Source: Acetobacteraceae bacterium (GTDB lineage Bacteria > Pseudomonadota > Alphaproteobacteria > Acetobacterales > Acetobacteraceae). From it: 7,851 bases of DNA. Of this stretch, positions 1-4,812 are shown piece after piece. The first letter of the stretch is position 1. Every line of letters begins with the position of its first letter. The stretch spans positions 1 through 7,851 of the forward strand of contig CANJXD010000260.1 in assembly GCA_947478535.1 (NCBI GenBank). Reading direction: 5' to 3'. The notes beneath the pieces were generated by a model. It searched no databases. It had not been told where the DNA came from and saw only the letters and a list, made by a program, of their open reading frames with translations. Made by a program: the position numbers and the translations under genes.

Positions 1-238
1 GAGGGCCACCCGCCACAACATCTATCGGGCCGCGAAGGCCCATGTAGTCGACGGCCCGCACGTCGCCTTCATGAAGCGGCCAGTCCGCCACGAGAGGGTG
101 GCCGCGCCGCTGGTTCTCCCTGATCGTGTCGCATGCCCAGCGGTCCCACTCGACCACCGCCCGATGTTCAAAGCCGGCCAGGGACAGGCCCATACCCAGT
201 CCGCCAGCGCCCGCGAAAAGCTCAACTGAGGTCAGCAT
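1..238 (-). CDS. C5-cytosine DNA methyltransferase, N-terminal part (cut by window edge)
   Basis: Read on the minus strand, the ATG at 238-236 opens a frame of 79 codons that runs off the left edge. It begins MLTSVELFAGAGGLGMGL. This is motif I of C5-cytosine methyltransferases, the S-adenosylmethionine-binding F-x-G-x-G loop (F8, G10, G12). An acidic residue at the end of the second strand follows (E30-W31-D32, motif II position). The visible part ends in DVVAGGP, residues 73-79, where motif IV begins; the catalytic Pro-Cys would lie just outside. The enzyme would transfer a methyl group to carbon 5 of cytosine in a specific DNA site. Its ATG lies inside the vsr gene (17-bp overlap), so the two are probably translationally coupled. 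The target-recognition domain is not visible, so specificity cannot be given. It could belong to a restriction system or be an orphan enzyme. Confidence 0.93.
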   Translation of the reverse strand, partial: MLTSVELFAGAGGLGMGLSLAGFEHRAVVEWDRWACDTIRENQRRGHPLVADWPLHEGDVRAVDYMGLRGPIDVVAGGP

Positions 239-671
239 GCGTCTTCCATCTGCCCGGCGCCCCGAGGAAGCGGCGTACCGTCTCCTCCACCTGCGCCATT
301 TCTCGTAGCTGGCATTCCCAAACCACCAACGTCCGCCAGCCCTGTTCTGCTAGCCGCGAAACGTTAGCCGAGTCGCGCTCCCTGTTAGCTTCAAGCTTCG
401 GGCGCCAGAAGTCCAAGCGGCTTTTCGGCATGCGCGCGAGGGGGCAGGTCGGGTCGGGATGTCGGTGCCAGAAGCAGCCATGAACGAAGATCACGGCTCG
501 CCTGCCGGGGAAGACGAGATCGGGGCGACCGGGCAGCCCCTTCCGATGGAGACGATACCGGTAGCCCATCCTGTGGATAAGGCCGCGGACGGCTATTTCT
601 GGCCGTGTGTTCTTGGCCCGCACCGCAGCCATTACGCGGCTCCGCTCGGGCGGAGTGAGACTGTCCACCAT
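222..671 (-). CDS. vsr: Very short patch repair (Vsr) mismatch endonuclease
   Basis: 149 residues, the usual length for Vsr. The family nicks DNA 5' of the T in T:G mismatches left when 5-methylcytosine deaminates, so that very short patch repair can restore the C. The start MVDSLTPPERSRVMAAVRAKNTRPE matches the family opening. Catalytic and structural positions fall where they do in E. coli Vsr as I recall it: E25, D51 in GRPDLVFPG, H64 in FVHGCFWH, the aromatics F62 and W68, and H69. C66, H71, C76 and C120 can supply the structural zinc site. An in-frame TAG lies just upstream of the ATG, so the start is well constrained, although the ribosome-binding site is weak. It is followed by the methyltransferase gene with a 17-bp overlap. 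The order vsr then methyltransferase is the reverse of E. coli dcm-vsr. Confidence 0.96.
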   Translation of the reverse strand: MVDSLTPPERSRVMAAVRAKNTRPEIAVRGLIHRMGYRYRLHRKGLPGRPDLVFPGRRAVIFVHGCFWHRHPDPTCPLARMPKSRLDFWRPKLEANRERDSANVSRLAEQGWRTLVVWECQLREMAQVEETVRRFLGAPGRWKTHADLS

Positions 672-712
672 GCCGCCGGTCTAGCACGCGGCGACGGGGA
701 AGCGCCCTCACT

Positions 713-1003
713 CTACTTCAACCTGTCCAGGGTCGCTTTACGCGCGGCCTGGAAGGCATCAACCGCCTCGGCGAAAGGCTGCTTCGGATCGCAGAGGGGG
801 CGGACCATCATCAGGGACGGCTCTTGGCGGGTATAGTAACCGCCCTTCATCACCGCCAGCCATCCGGCCAGTCCTTGGGCGGCAAGGCCGGCCTCGGCCT
901 GTGCAAGTTCCTCGGGCGACGGGTCGGAATGGCGGCCCATTGTGACGTGACGGCCATCGGTGCCTAGGACGACCCACCGCATTTCCAGTGCCGCTTGTTC
1001 CAC
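713..1003 (-). CDS. Small conserved-looking hypothetical protein (recombinase-associated)
   Basis: 96 residues from a GTG at 1003-1001. I chose this start because a strong GGAGG lies 5 nt upstream and the GTG sits one base after the stop (1007-1005) of the preceding gene, which indicates translational coupling. A longer frame back to 1096 would overlap that gene. The start region reads EQAALEMRWVVLGTDGRH, with a hydrophobic strand and then TMGRHSDPSPEELAQAEAGL. A helix and the segment AGWLAVMKGGYYTRQEPSL follow, and the C-terminal helix is basic. No signal peptide, membrane segment or catalytic motif is evident. From memory, similar small proteins recur beside serine recombinases in alphaproteobacterial islands, but I cannot name a family or function. 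It lies 41 bp before vsr in the same direction. Confidence 0.7.
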   Translation of the reverse strand: MEQAALEMRWVVLGTDGRHVTMGRHSDPSPEELAQAEAGLAAQGLAGWLAVMKGGYYTRQEPSLMMVRPLCDPKQPFAEAVDAFQAARKATLDRLK

Positions 1004-1004
1004 T

Positions 1005-1238
1005 TCAGCCTCCGGCGAACATGGCGGCGGTGGCGGCGTTTTTCTCACGCTGTTCCTCATTGGAGCCGCGAACCCACTCACTCGCCGCCTCGGCATAGTC
1101 TTCGGGCCAATGAGGATCGAAGTTGCTCCGCTGCCAGGTCTTCGTCATCGGGTTCCATGTCTCGGCGGACCATCCGCCGATCACGTCGAGACGGTAGAGG
1201 CGGCGTTCCCAGTTGATGGGCTGCGCTTCAGTCGTCAT
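1005..1238 (-). CDS. Small tryptophan-rich hypothetical protein (recombinase-associated)
   Basis: 77 residues from the ATG at 1238-1236, preceded by GGAGAGG about 6 nt upstream. The same frame extends far upstream (to 1613), but that part is antisense to the serine recombinase and looks like a shadow, so I use the internal ATG with the ribosome-binding site. The protein has six tryptophans: one in INWERRLYRLDVIGGW, several more in SAETWNPMTKTWQRS, one in PHWPED and one in EWVRG. The middle looks like a compact beta-rich fold, and a charged helix closes the protein. There is no secretion signal or membrane helix. Its stop is one base from the GTG of the next gene, so the pair is very likely co-translated. 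It sits 64 bp after the recombinase stop. Function unknown; an accessory role in the recombinase cassette is only inferred from position. Confidence 0.7.
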   Translation of the reverse strand: MTTEAQPINWERRLYRLDVIGGWSAETWNPMTKTWQRSNFDPHWPEDYAEAASEWVRGSNEEQREKNAATAAMFAGG

Positions 1239-1302
1239 CGGCTGCCTCTCCGCGTCTTTGGTCGTTGCAACGGGTCGCACGGGCTCTTCTCCGGGGAACA
1301 TA

Positions 1303-1959
1303 TTACACGCGGGCCAGGACATTGCGCACCGCCGCAGCGGTCCAAGCTCCGCCGCGAGGGGTCTTGATGCCCTTCTCTGCCAGCCGCGCCGCCATCTGGC
1401 GCAAAGAAAGGCCCTCGCCGTGCATTTGGCGGACCATCGGCGCCAAGCCAGCGGCGAAGGCGGTCGCGCGCTTACGCTGGGCATCGGCGCCAAGGGTGCC
1501 GTCCACCTTCGGGCCGCCGCGCCAGCCGCCAAGGACAGTGCCCCGCACCTTGGCAGCGGCCAGCGCCGCCTTGGTCCGGGCGGAGATGGCCCGTGCCTCT
1601 TCTTCGGCGACAAGGGCCATGATGCCGATGGTTAGGCGGTTCGCGGTCGGCATGTCGCAGGCGATAAAATCCACCCCGGCCTTCTGCAGGCCAAGCAAGA
1701 AGTGCGCATCGCGGGCAAGTCGATCCAGCTTGGCGATAACCAGCGTAGCGCCCGTGAGGCGGCAGAGGTCCATTGCCTTGGCCAACTTGGGGCGATCCGA
1801 CTTCCGGCCGCTCTCCACCTCAACGAAGTCGCCGAGGACATTCCAGTTGCCGCCATTTAGGTAGGACGCCACCGCTTGGCGCTGCGCTTCCAGGCCAAGG
1901 CCGCTCCGGCCCTGCCGGGCGGTGCTGACGCGGAAATAGGAGACAAAGCGGCCATCCAT
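1303..1959 (-). CDS. Serine site-specific recombinase (resolvase/invertase family)
   Basis: 218 residues. The N-terminal catalytic domain (about 1-138) starts FVSYFRVSTARQGRSG with the nucleophile serine at position 12 and the flanking arginine R10. Further on is IAKLDRLARDAHFL (about 76-88), the conserved arginine-bearing active-site motif. An E-helix-like stretch, VAEEEARAISARTKAAL, follows. The C-terminal part (about 165-218) has a helix-turn-helix-like segment and ends in MAARLAEKGIKTPRGGAWTAAAVRNVL. That resembles the start of the DNA-binding recombinase domain, but the protein is far shorter than large serine integrases and lacks their zinc ribbon and coiled coil. It should cut and rejoin DNA by a 5'-phosphoserine link, as a resolvase or invertase. 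The start ATG is only four bases from a -10-like TTATAC, so the mRNA may be leaderless. It heads the minus-strand gene cluster. Confidence 0.95.
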   Translation of the reverse strand: MDGRFVSYFRVSTARQGRSGLGLEAQRQAVASYLNGGNWNVLGDFVEVESGRKSDRPKLAKAMDLCRLTGATLVIAKLDRLARDAHFLLGLQKAGVDFIACDMPTANRLTIGIMALVAEEEARAISARTKAALAAAKVRGTVLGGWRGGPKVDGTLGADAQRKRATAFAAGLAPMVRQMHGEGLSLRQMAARLAEKGIKTPRGGAWTAAAVRNVLARV

Positions 1960-1992
1960 GAGTGTATAAAGCCTGACTACGTTCGTTGTCAG
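1957..1992 (-). promoter_or_regulatory. Predicted promoter of the serine recombinase (leaderless-type)
   Basis: On the minus strand CTGACA (1992-1987) and TTATAC (1969-1964) are separated by exactly 17 bases, a good sigma-70-type arrangement. The expected transcription start, six to eight bases after the -10, falls on or next to the ATG at 1959-1957. No ribosome-binding site fits between, which suggests a leaderless transcript. The whole promoter lies within the palindrome at 1963-2002, so any protein binding the dyad would control it. Confidence 0.5.
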
Positions 1993-2002
1993 AATTTATA
2001 CA
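1963..2002. repeat. 40-bp imperfect palindrome: candidate operator or recombinase (res-like) site
   Basis: The two 20-base halves match at 16 of 20 positions when one is reverse-complemented. The outer arms are TGTATAAA (1963-1970) and TTTATACA (1995-2002). The inner arms are CTGAC (1973-1977) and GTCAG (1988-1992), with ACG/CGT around the centre at 1982/1983. AT-rich outer arms with conserved inner blocks are what a dimeric regulator or a serine recombinase crossover site would need. It begins three bases upstream of the recombinase start codon. Seen directly: the dyad and its position. Inferred: that the recombinase or a co-encoded regulator binds it. Confidence 0.65.
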
Positions 2003-2008
2003 TCCGGC
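1973..2008 (+). promoter_or_regulatory. Possible plus-strand promoter, mirror image of the recombinase promoter
   Basis: On the plus strand CTGACT (1973-1978) and TTATAC (1996-2001) are again spaced by 17 bases, because the palindrome reproduces the minus-strand promoter. Its -35 is one base poorer than the minus-strand copy. Transcription would start near 2008 and run towards the gene at 2214, giving a leader of about 200 bases. It is inferred from motif spacing only. Confidence 0.35.
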
Positions 2009-2148
2009 CCCATCTTTGCGCAATAGAGGGCGCGGTGGCAGAGCCGCAGACGAGGGACGCCCGGCCCGATAAGCCACCAACGATAGGCAGGCGTGCTACT
2101 CATGTTTAGTCAAATGAAAACAATAGCTTAGGGAGATTTCGAGCTGTC

Positions 2149-2165
2149 GCGTCACCATGTGACAC
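2149..2165. promoter_or_regulatory. Small operator-like inverted repeat upstream of the plus-strand operon
   Basis: GTCAC (2151-2155) and GTGAC (2159-2163) form a perfect 5-bp inverted repeat around three bases. Partial symmetry extends outward to CG/CG after one mismatch. It lies about 50 bases before the gene at 2214, downstream of a locally AT-rich stretch (about 2101-2140) that may hold a promoter I cannot assign firmly. It could be a site for one of the encoded DNA-binding proteins; arms this short also arise by chance. Confidence 0.25.
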
Positions 2166-2178
2166 GCTACAAGTGTAA

Positions 2179-2205
2179 CCACCCCGCGCCGACGCGGGTG
2201 GAGGG
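2179..2205 (+). promoter_or_regulatory. Leader hairpin overlapping the ribosome-binding site of the 2214 gene
   Basis: CCACCCCGCG (2179-2188) can pair with CGCGGGTGG (2193-2201) with one bulged C and a four-base loop, a very stable stem. The ribosome-binding sequence GGAGGG (2200-2205) shares its first two bases with the 3' arm and lies eight bases before the ATG at 2214. The stem could hide the binding site and lower translation of the first operon gene. The pairing is seen in the sequence; regulation is inferred. Confidence 0.4.
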
Positions 2206-2213
2206 TCGAACCA

Positions 2214-2423
2214 ATGTCCATCAACATTCCCAAGCGCCTCTGCGGAGTGCGCTTCACTAACAACACGATGGCCGCGCTAGTGGCCGAGGCGGCGCGCCAG
2301 ACCAACGCCACGGGCCGCAGCGTGTCAGTTGCCGCCGTGGTGCGGAACGCAGTGGGTGCCTACCTCGACCCCGTGCAACGGGTTGCAAAATCTGCGCCCG
2401 CTCATGTGGATGGGGAGGGTTGA
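2214..2423 (+). CDS. Small ribbon-helix-helix-like DNA-binding protein
   Basis: 69 residues, ATG with GGAGGG eight bases upstream. I do not recognise a named family. The pattern does fit a ribbon-helix-helix fold: a short strand GVRFT (about 11-15), a helix NNTMAALVAEAARQTN (about 16-31), a turn ATGRS, then a second helix starting SVAAVVRNAVGAYLD (about 38-52). Such proteins act as dimeric DNA-binding repressors in toxin-antitoxin, plasmid-copy or mobilisation systems. It opens a plus-strand gene group, and its stop is three bases before the next ATG, whose ribosome-binding site GGGAGGG lies inside this gene. A local autorepressor role is an inference. Its last codons also contain the palindrome GCAACGGGTTGC (2375-2386). 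Confidence 0.6.
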   Translation: MSINIPKRLCGVRFTNNTMAALVAEAARQTNATGRSVSVAAVVRNAVGAYLDPVQRVAKSAPAHVDGEG

Positions 2424-2426
2424 GCC

Positions 2427-3008
2427 ATGTCCACGAAGCCCCCGATCCCGACCACCGCCAGCCTCGCCGATGCGCAGCGCGCGGTGGACGCCCTGACCCG
2501 TAGCGTCGCCCGACTGAATGCCGATCTTGCCCCGGCGCAGCGCACCGCCCCGGCACCGCGCCCGGTTCCTCGTGCTGATGTGGCGCTGCACAGCTTCGGC
2601 CTGACCGATGCGCCCGGCTACCGGCGCGTGGTCAAGCAAGCCGAGGTGGAGCGCGTATATCCTGAGGCGATGGCTGCCTGGGTGTCCGTGCTGCCAGTCG
2701 CCGAGTGCGAGTGCCTGAGCGCCGTTGTCCGCTTCCATGTAAACAACGGTGAGCAGCCAGTGCCGATCCCGCGCGCCGATCTTGCGGCTCATCTACGCAC
2801 CACGCCCGAAGAGGCCGAGGCCCTGCTGAACCGCCTCTGCGCAGCCGGTGCCGTGCGCCGCGACATGCGGTTCCACAGTCAGCCCCGCTACGCCCCGGTG
2901 GCCGCACCACCCCAGCCGAAGAGGGCCATGAAAACCGACGAAGGCAAGGCGGCCGATCCGTCTGCACTGCCCCGTCTTCGATCCGCGATGGGGCTGCGTC
3001 CCCGGTGA
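2427..3008 (+). CDS. Hypothetical protein with a winged-helix-like segment
   Basis: 193 residues, ATG seven bases after GGGAGGG (2413-2419) and three bases after the preceding stop. Residues about 12-36 form a heptad-like helix (SLADAQRAVDALTRSVARLNADL), a possible short coiled coil. A proline- and alanine-rich linker follows (about 39-50). Residues about 112-147 read PIPRADLAAHLRTTPEEA and then a recognition-type helix ending LLNRLCAAGAVRRDM. This is the helix-turn-helix plus start of a wing seen in MarR/replication-initiator-like winged helices. The tail is basic and proline-rich (PKRAMK...RLRSAMGLRPR). There is no catalytic motif. It is probably a DNA-binding regulator, or a DNA-binding partner of the neighbouring proteins. 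No close family is recognised. Confidence 0.65.
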   Translation: MSTKPPIPTTASLADAQRAVDALTRSVARLNADLAPAQRTAPAPRPVPRADVALHSFGLTDAPGYRRVVKQAEVERVYPEAMAAWVSVLPVAECECLSAVVRFHVNNGEQPVPIPRADLAAHLRTTPEEAEALLNRLCAAGAVRRDMRFHSQPRYAPVAAPPQPKRAMKTDEGKAADPSALPRLRSAMGLRPR

Positions 3009-3028
3009 CGATCCCGACCACCACCTAG

Positions 3029-3062
3029 ACCGGCGCGGCAGCATCATCGCAGCGGCGCCGGT
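3029..3062 (+). terminator. Intergenic GC hairpin, possible terminator or processing stem
   Basis: ACCGGCGC (3029-3036) pairs perfectly with GCGCCGGT (3055-3062) across an 18-base loop. It lies in the 84-base gap between the genes ending at 3008 and starting at 3093. No U-run follows, so it is a poor intrinsic terminator. It could instead reduce read-through or mark an RNA-processing point that sets different levels for the two gene pairs. Confidence 0.3.
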
Positions 3063-3092
3063 TCCTCCACATCCAACCTAGAGGCCGTCGCC

Positions 3093-3590
3093 ATGACCAC
3101 CACCATCACCAGAGCGCCCGATCACGCCGAGCTAGTCGCCTTCGCCGTGCGGATCATGGGCCATGTCTCCCCTGCCGACCGCTACGCCGAGGCCAAGCAC
3201 CTGGCGGCAGATGAACCGGGATCACCGACCGGCACACGCTTGCAGGCCGTAGCGCACCTCTTCTGGACTAGCGCGGCGAGCATTGCGTCAATCCACGACT
3301 GCATGACCGGCACCGGCCGCATCTCGCACACGAAGCATGCAGAGGCCCTGAGCAAGCAAGCCCACCGGCGAGCACTGGACATGCTGCATGCCCTGCCCGA
3401 GCTGGCCGCGTGCCTGCGGCACGCGATGGAGATGTTTTCTCGCGATTTCGGGCCGTGTCCCGCTTCCGTCCCGGTAGAGGCCACCCGAAGCGGGACGACT
3501 GCACCCCATCATGGGACACCAGCCGGTTCAAGCGGGACAGCAACCGGGATACCCGCGCCCTTCACCTACCGCCATCGTTCGCGAGGGTGA
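3093..3590 (+). CDS. Hypothetical protein, helical N-terminus with low-complexity tail
   Basis: 165 residues, ATG eight bases after GAGG (3081-3084). I do not recognise it. Residues about 8-120 look like a bundle of amphipathic helices, for example HAELVAFAVRIMGHVSPADR, GTRLQAVAHLFWTSAASIAS, then ALSKQAHRRALDMLHALPEL and ACLRHAMEMFSRDFG. From about 122 the chain becomes a disordered Ser/Thr/Gly/Pro tail whose DNA carries repeated AGCGGGAC words (see the repeat entry). There is no signal peptide or convincing membrane helix and no enzyme motif. Its stop is six bases before the next ATG, and that gene's GAGGG lies in this gene's last codons, so the two are coupled. The change in composition at the tail may reflect a site cluster carried inside the gene. 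Confidence 0.6.
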   Translation: MTTTITRAPDHAELVAFAVRIMGHVSPADRYAEAKHLAADEPGSPTGTRLQAVAHLFWTSAASIASIHDCMTGTGRISHTKHAEALSKQAHRRALDMLHALPELAACLRHAMEMFSRDFGPCPASVPVEATRSGTTAPHHGTPAGSSGTATGIPAPFTYRHRSRG

Positions 3591-3708
3591 TGTGCCATGG
3601 CTCGCCGATGCAGCGTGTGCGTTCACCCGGCCGTTGCCGAGATCAACCGCGCCATCGTGTCGGGCACGCCGATCCGGGACGTAGCGGGACGCTTCGGCTT
3701 GTCCCGCT
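3457..3708. repeat. Cluster of five AGCGGGAC words in both orientations
   Basis: AGCGGGAC or its complement GTCCCGCT occurs at 3457-3464, 3489-3496, 3531-3538, 3683-3690 and 3701-3708. The first two extend to a 10-bp inverted pair (GTCCCGCTTC 3457-3466 and GAAGCGGGAC 3487-3496). The last two face each other across ten bases. I saw no other copy elsewhere in the window by eye. The cluster spans the end of one gene and the start of the next, so it may be a protein-binding array or partly a codon-use effect. Confidence 0.45.
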
Positions 3709-4148
3709 CCGCCATCGCCCGGCACTCCGCCGACCACATGCAGGAGGTTCTAGCTGCGGCGGCTGAGGCCCGCGTGATTGCCGACATCGCGTTGGGCGCC
3801 GATCTGAGCGCGCATATCCGCGACCTTCAGCAAGCCGCCGTGGACGTGCTGAACGGTGCCCGGCGGCGCGGAGACGATGTGATGGTGCTGGCGGCCGTGA
3901 AGACCCTCGCGGGGCTGGTGGAGCAAGTCGCCGAGCTTCCGCCACCGCGCCCGACCCTCAGTATTGAGCAGCGCATGGCACGGCACGAAGAGGCTACGCG
4001 GCGAGCGGCACAGTTTGGCGCGATGTTCGCAGCGGTGGGTGTGGACCTGAAAGACCCGGAGACGCGGCAGCGTCTCATCACAGCCGCACGGGAGAAGCGG
4101 GGCGCTGTGCTTGCTGGTCCACCGCGCCTGTCCGCTTCCACTCTGTAA
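3597..4148 (+). CDS. Zinc-binding helix-turn-helix protein of mobile-element type
   Basis: 183 residues, ATG nine bases after GAGGG (3583-3587). The N-terminus MARRCSVCVHP carries a C5-x-x-C8-x-H10 cluster. It is followed by INRAIVSGTPIRDVAGRF and GLSRSAIARHSADH, a clear helix-turn-helix at about 25-45, with H43 and H47 as possible further metal ligands. This CxxCxH plus HTH layout is common in small phage- and island-encoded proteins that resemble the DNA-binding part of small terminase subunits or Tn3/IS helper proteins. Residues about 50-115 are a long alanine-rich helical stretch suited to oligomerisation. The tail (about 120-183) is charged and helical. It is the last gene of the plus-strand group. 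DNA binding is likely; a packaging role is possible but no large terminase is present here. Confidence 0.75.
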   Translation: MARRCSVCVHPAVAEINRAIVSGTPIRDVAGRFGLSRSAIARHSADHMQEVLAAAAEARVIADIALGADLSAHIRDLQQAAVDVLNGARRRGDDVMVLAAVKTLAGLVEQVAELPPPRPTLSIEQRMARHEEATRRAAQFGAMFAAVGVDLKDPETRQRLITAAREKRGAVLAGPPRLSASTL

Positions 4149-4149
4149 A

Positions 4150-4162
4150 AGCCGCAACGGCT
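4150..4162 (+). terminator. Weak hairpin after the plus-strand operon
   Basis: AGCCG (4150-4154) and CGGCT (4158-4162) form a five-base-pair stem with a CAA loop, starting just after the TAA that ends at 4148. A loosely T-containing stretch (TAGTTGTAA) follows. It could be a weak intrinsic terminator separating the operon from the lipoprotein gene; the stem is short. Confidence 0.3.
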
Positions 4163-4218
4163 CTAGTTGTAATCATCAACCGAAAGTATCGTGCTGGAGT
4201 CAGAACGGATAATCACTC

Positions 4219-4497
4219 ATGCGCCCTCTACTCGCCTTGGCCGCAATCACCCTCGCGGGCTGCGGCGGATTCCCGACCTTGCTTCAGCAGTCGGCGCCCG
4301 GTGTGGAGCTACCCCGAGATGCGATGGGTATGTGCCGGTCCACCGACAGCACCGGGCGGTGTGTGCAGTTCCGCTGGGGCAGCGGCGTGTGCGTGAACCC
4401 GCGTGGCATCGACGCCGAACCCGTGACCATGCCCTGCGCCGAGATCAGGGCTGCGGGTCTTACCCCGCTACGTCCGGCAGCTGAGCCCGGGTTCTAA
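4219..4497 (+). CDS. Small predicted lipoprotein with four further cysteines
   Basis: 92 residues. The start MRPLLALAAITLAGCGG is a short type II signal sequence with the lipobox LAGC and the lipid-carrying cysteine at position 15. The protein should be exported, lipidated and anchored to a membrane. The mature part of about 78 residues has cysteines at 39, 48, 58 and 73 (MGMCRS, GRCVQF, GVCVNP, MPCAEI), which could form two disulfides in the periplasm. No transmembrane helix follows. Small lipoproteins on mobile elements can serve in entry exclusion, phage lysis (Rz1-like) or conjugation, but Rz1 is proline-rich and overlaps Rz, which this does not. The ribosome-binding site is poor. A frame starting at 4191 in another phase is a shadow. 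The family is unknown. Confidence 0.72.
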   Translation: MRPLLALAAITLAGCGGFPTLLQQSAPGVELPRDAMGMCRSTDSTGRCVQFRWGSGVCVNPRGIDAEPVTMPCAEIRAAGLTPLRPAAEPGF

Positions 4498-4517
4498 GGG
4501 CTTTGCAACCCGTTGCG

Positions 4518-4542
4518 CAGCACCCTCACTGGTAGGGTGCTG
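4518..4542 (+). terminator. Strong hairpin downstream of the lipoprotein gene
   Basis: CAGCACCCT (4518-4526) and AGGGTGCTG (4534-4542) pair perfectly over nine bases with a seven-base loop. It begins about 20 bases after the lipoprotein stop. The sequence after the stem (GCCGTGCC) has no U-run, so intrinsic termination would be imperfect. In GC-rich bacteria such U-less stems are often found at gene ends and can protect the 3' end of the transcript. Confidence 0.5.
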
Positions 4543-4655
4543 GCCGTGCCACCGCCTCCCCCTCAGGATCTCCTACCCTTCCCGAAAATGCTGTGCTGGC
4601 AGGATCGGCATCGCTTGACGCTGACTAGCCCCCCGCGCACACCGGTCTAGCAGCC

Positions 4656-4693
4656 TGTGGCAACCAAAGGCCGAGGGCGTGCCCTCGTCCACA
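4656..4693 (+). repeat. Nested inverted repeat in the intergenic region
   Basis: An inner perfect stem CGAGGGC (4672-4678) with GCCCTCG (4681-4687) is enclosed by TGTGG (4656-4660) with CCACA (4689-4693). As DNA it is a compact palindrome that a protein could bind. As RNA the two-base inner loop would open slightly, giving a two-tier stem. It lies about 120 bases before the gene at 4813. The role is unknown. Confidence 0.35.
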
Positions 4694-4812
4694 AGGCGCT
4701 AGCCGGGCTAGAACATGACGGTGCCGGTGGACATCGAGGCTGACGTGGCAGTGTTCCCGAGACATGCCGTGCCTCCGCAACTCGGCGCCGAAACAAGGAC
4801 TTAAGGTGATGC

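Larger units (their letters stand above)
4498..4812 (+). other. 315-base intergenic region with several hairpins
   Basis: I find no convincing gene here. The region holds a strong hairpin at 4518-4542, a nested structure at 4656-4693 (TGTGG/CCACA enclosing CGAGGGC-gt-GCCCTCG) and a small dyad CTAGCC-g-GGCTAG at 4699-4711. A 15-base copy of an earlier palindromic word is at 4502-4516. A TTGACG at 4615-4620 has no matching -10 at the right spacing. It may be a terminator plus leader region, or a structured RNA; nothing in it matches an RNA family I know. Confidence 0.5.

Noticed and set aside
1239..1613. Upstream extension of the frame of the 77-residue protein (long frame to 1613).
   Set aside because: It lies largely opposite or within the recombinase coding region, is Arg/Ala/Pro-rich like a shadow frame, and the internal ATG at 1238 has a good ribosome-binding site.
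2196..2213. GGTGGAGGGTCGAACCA resembling a reversed tRNA 3' part.
   Set aside because: Only a few T-arm-like bases match, there is no acceptor stem, and the stretch is better explained by the hairpin and ribosome-binding site of the 2214 gene.
2442..3020. 14-base direct repeat CGATCCCGACCACC near 2444 and 3009.
   Set aside because: Just two copies of a simple GC-rich word, one coding and one after a stop; no further structure ties them together.
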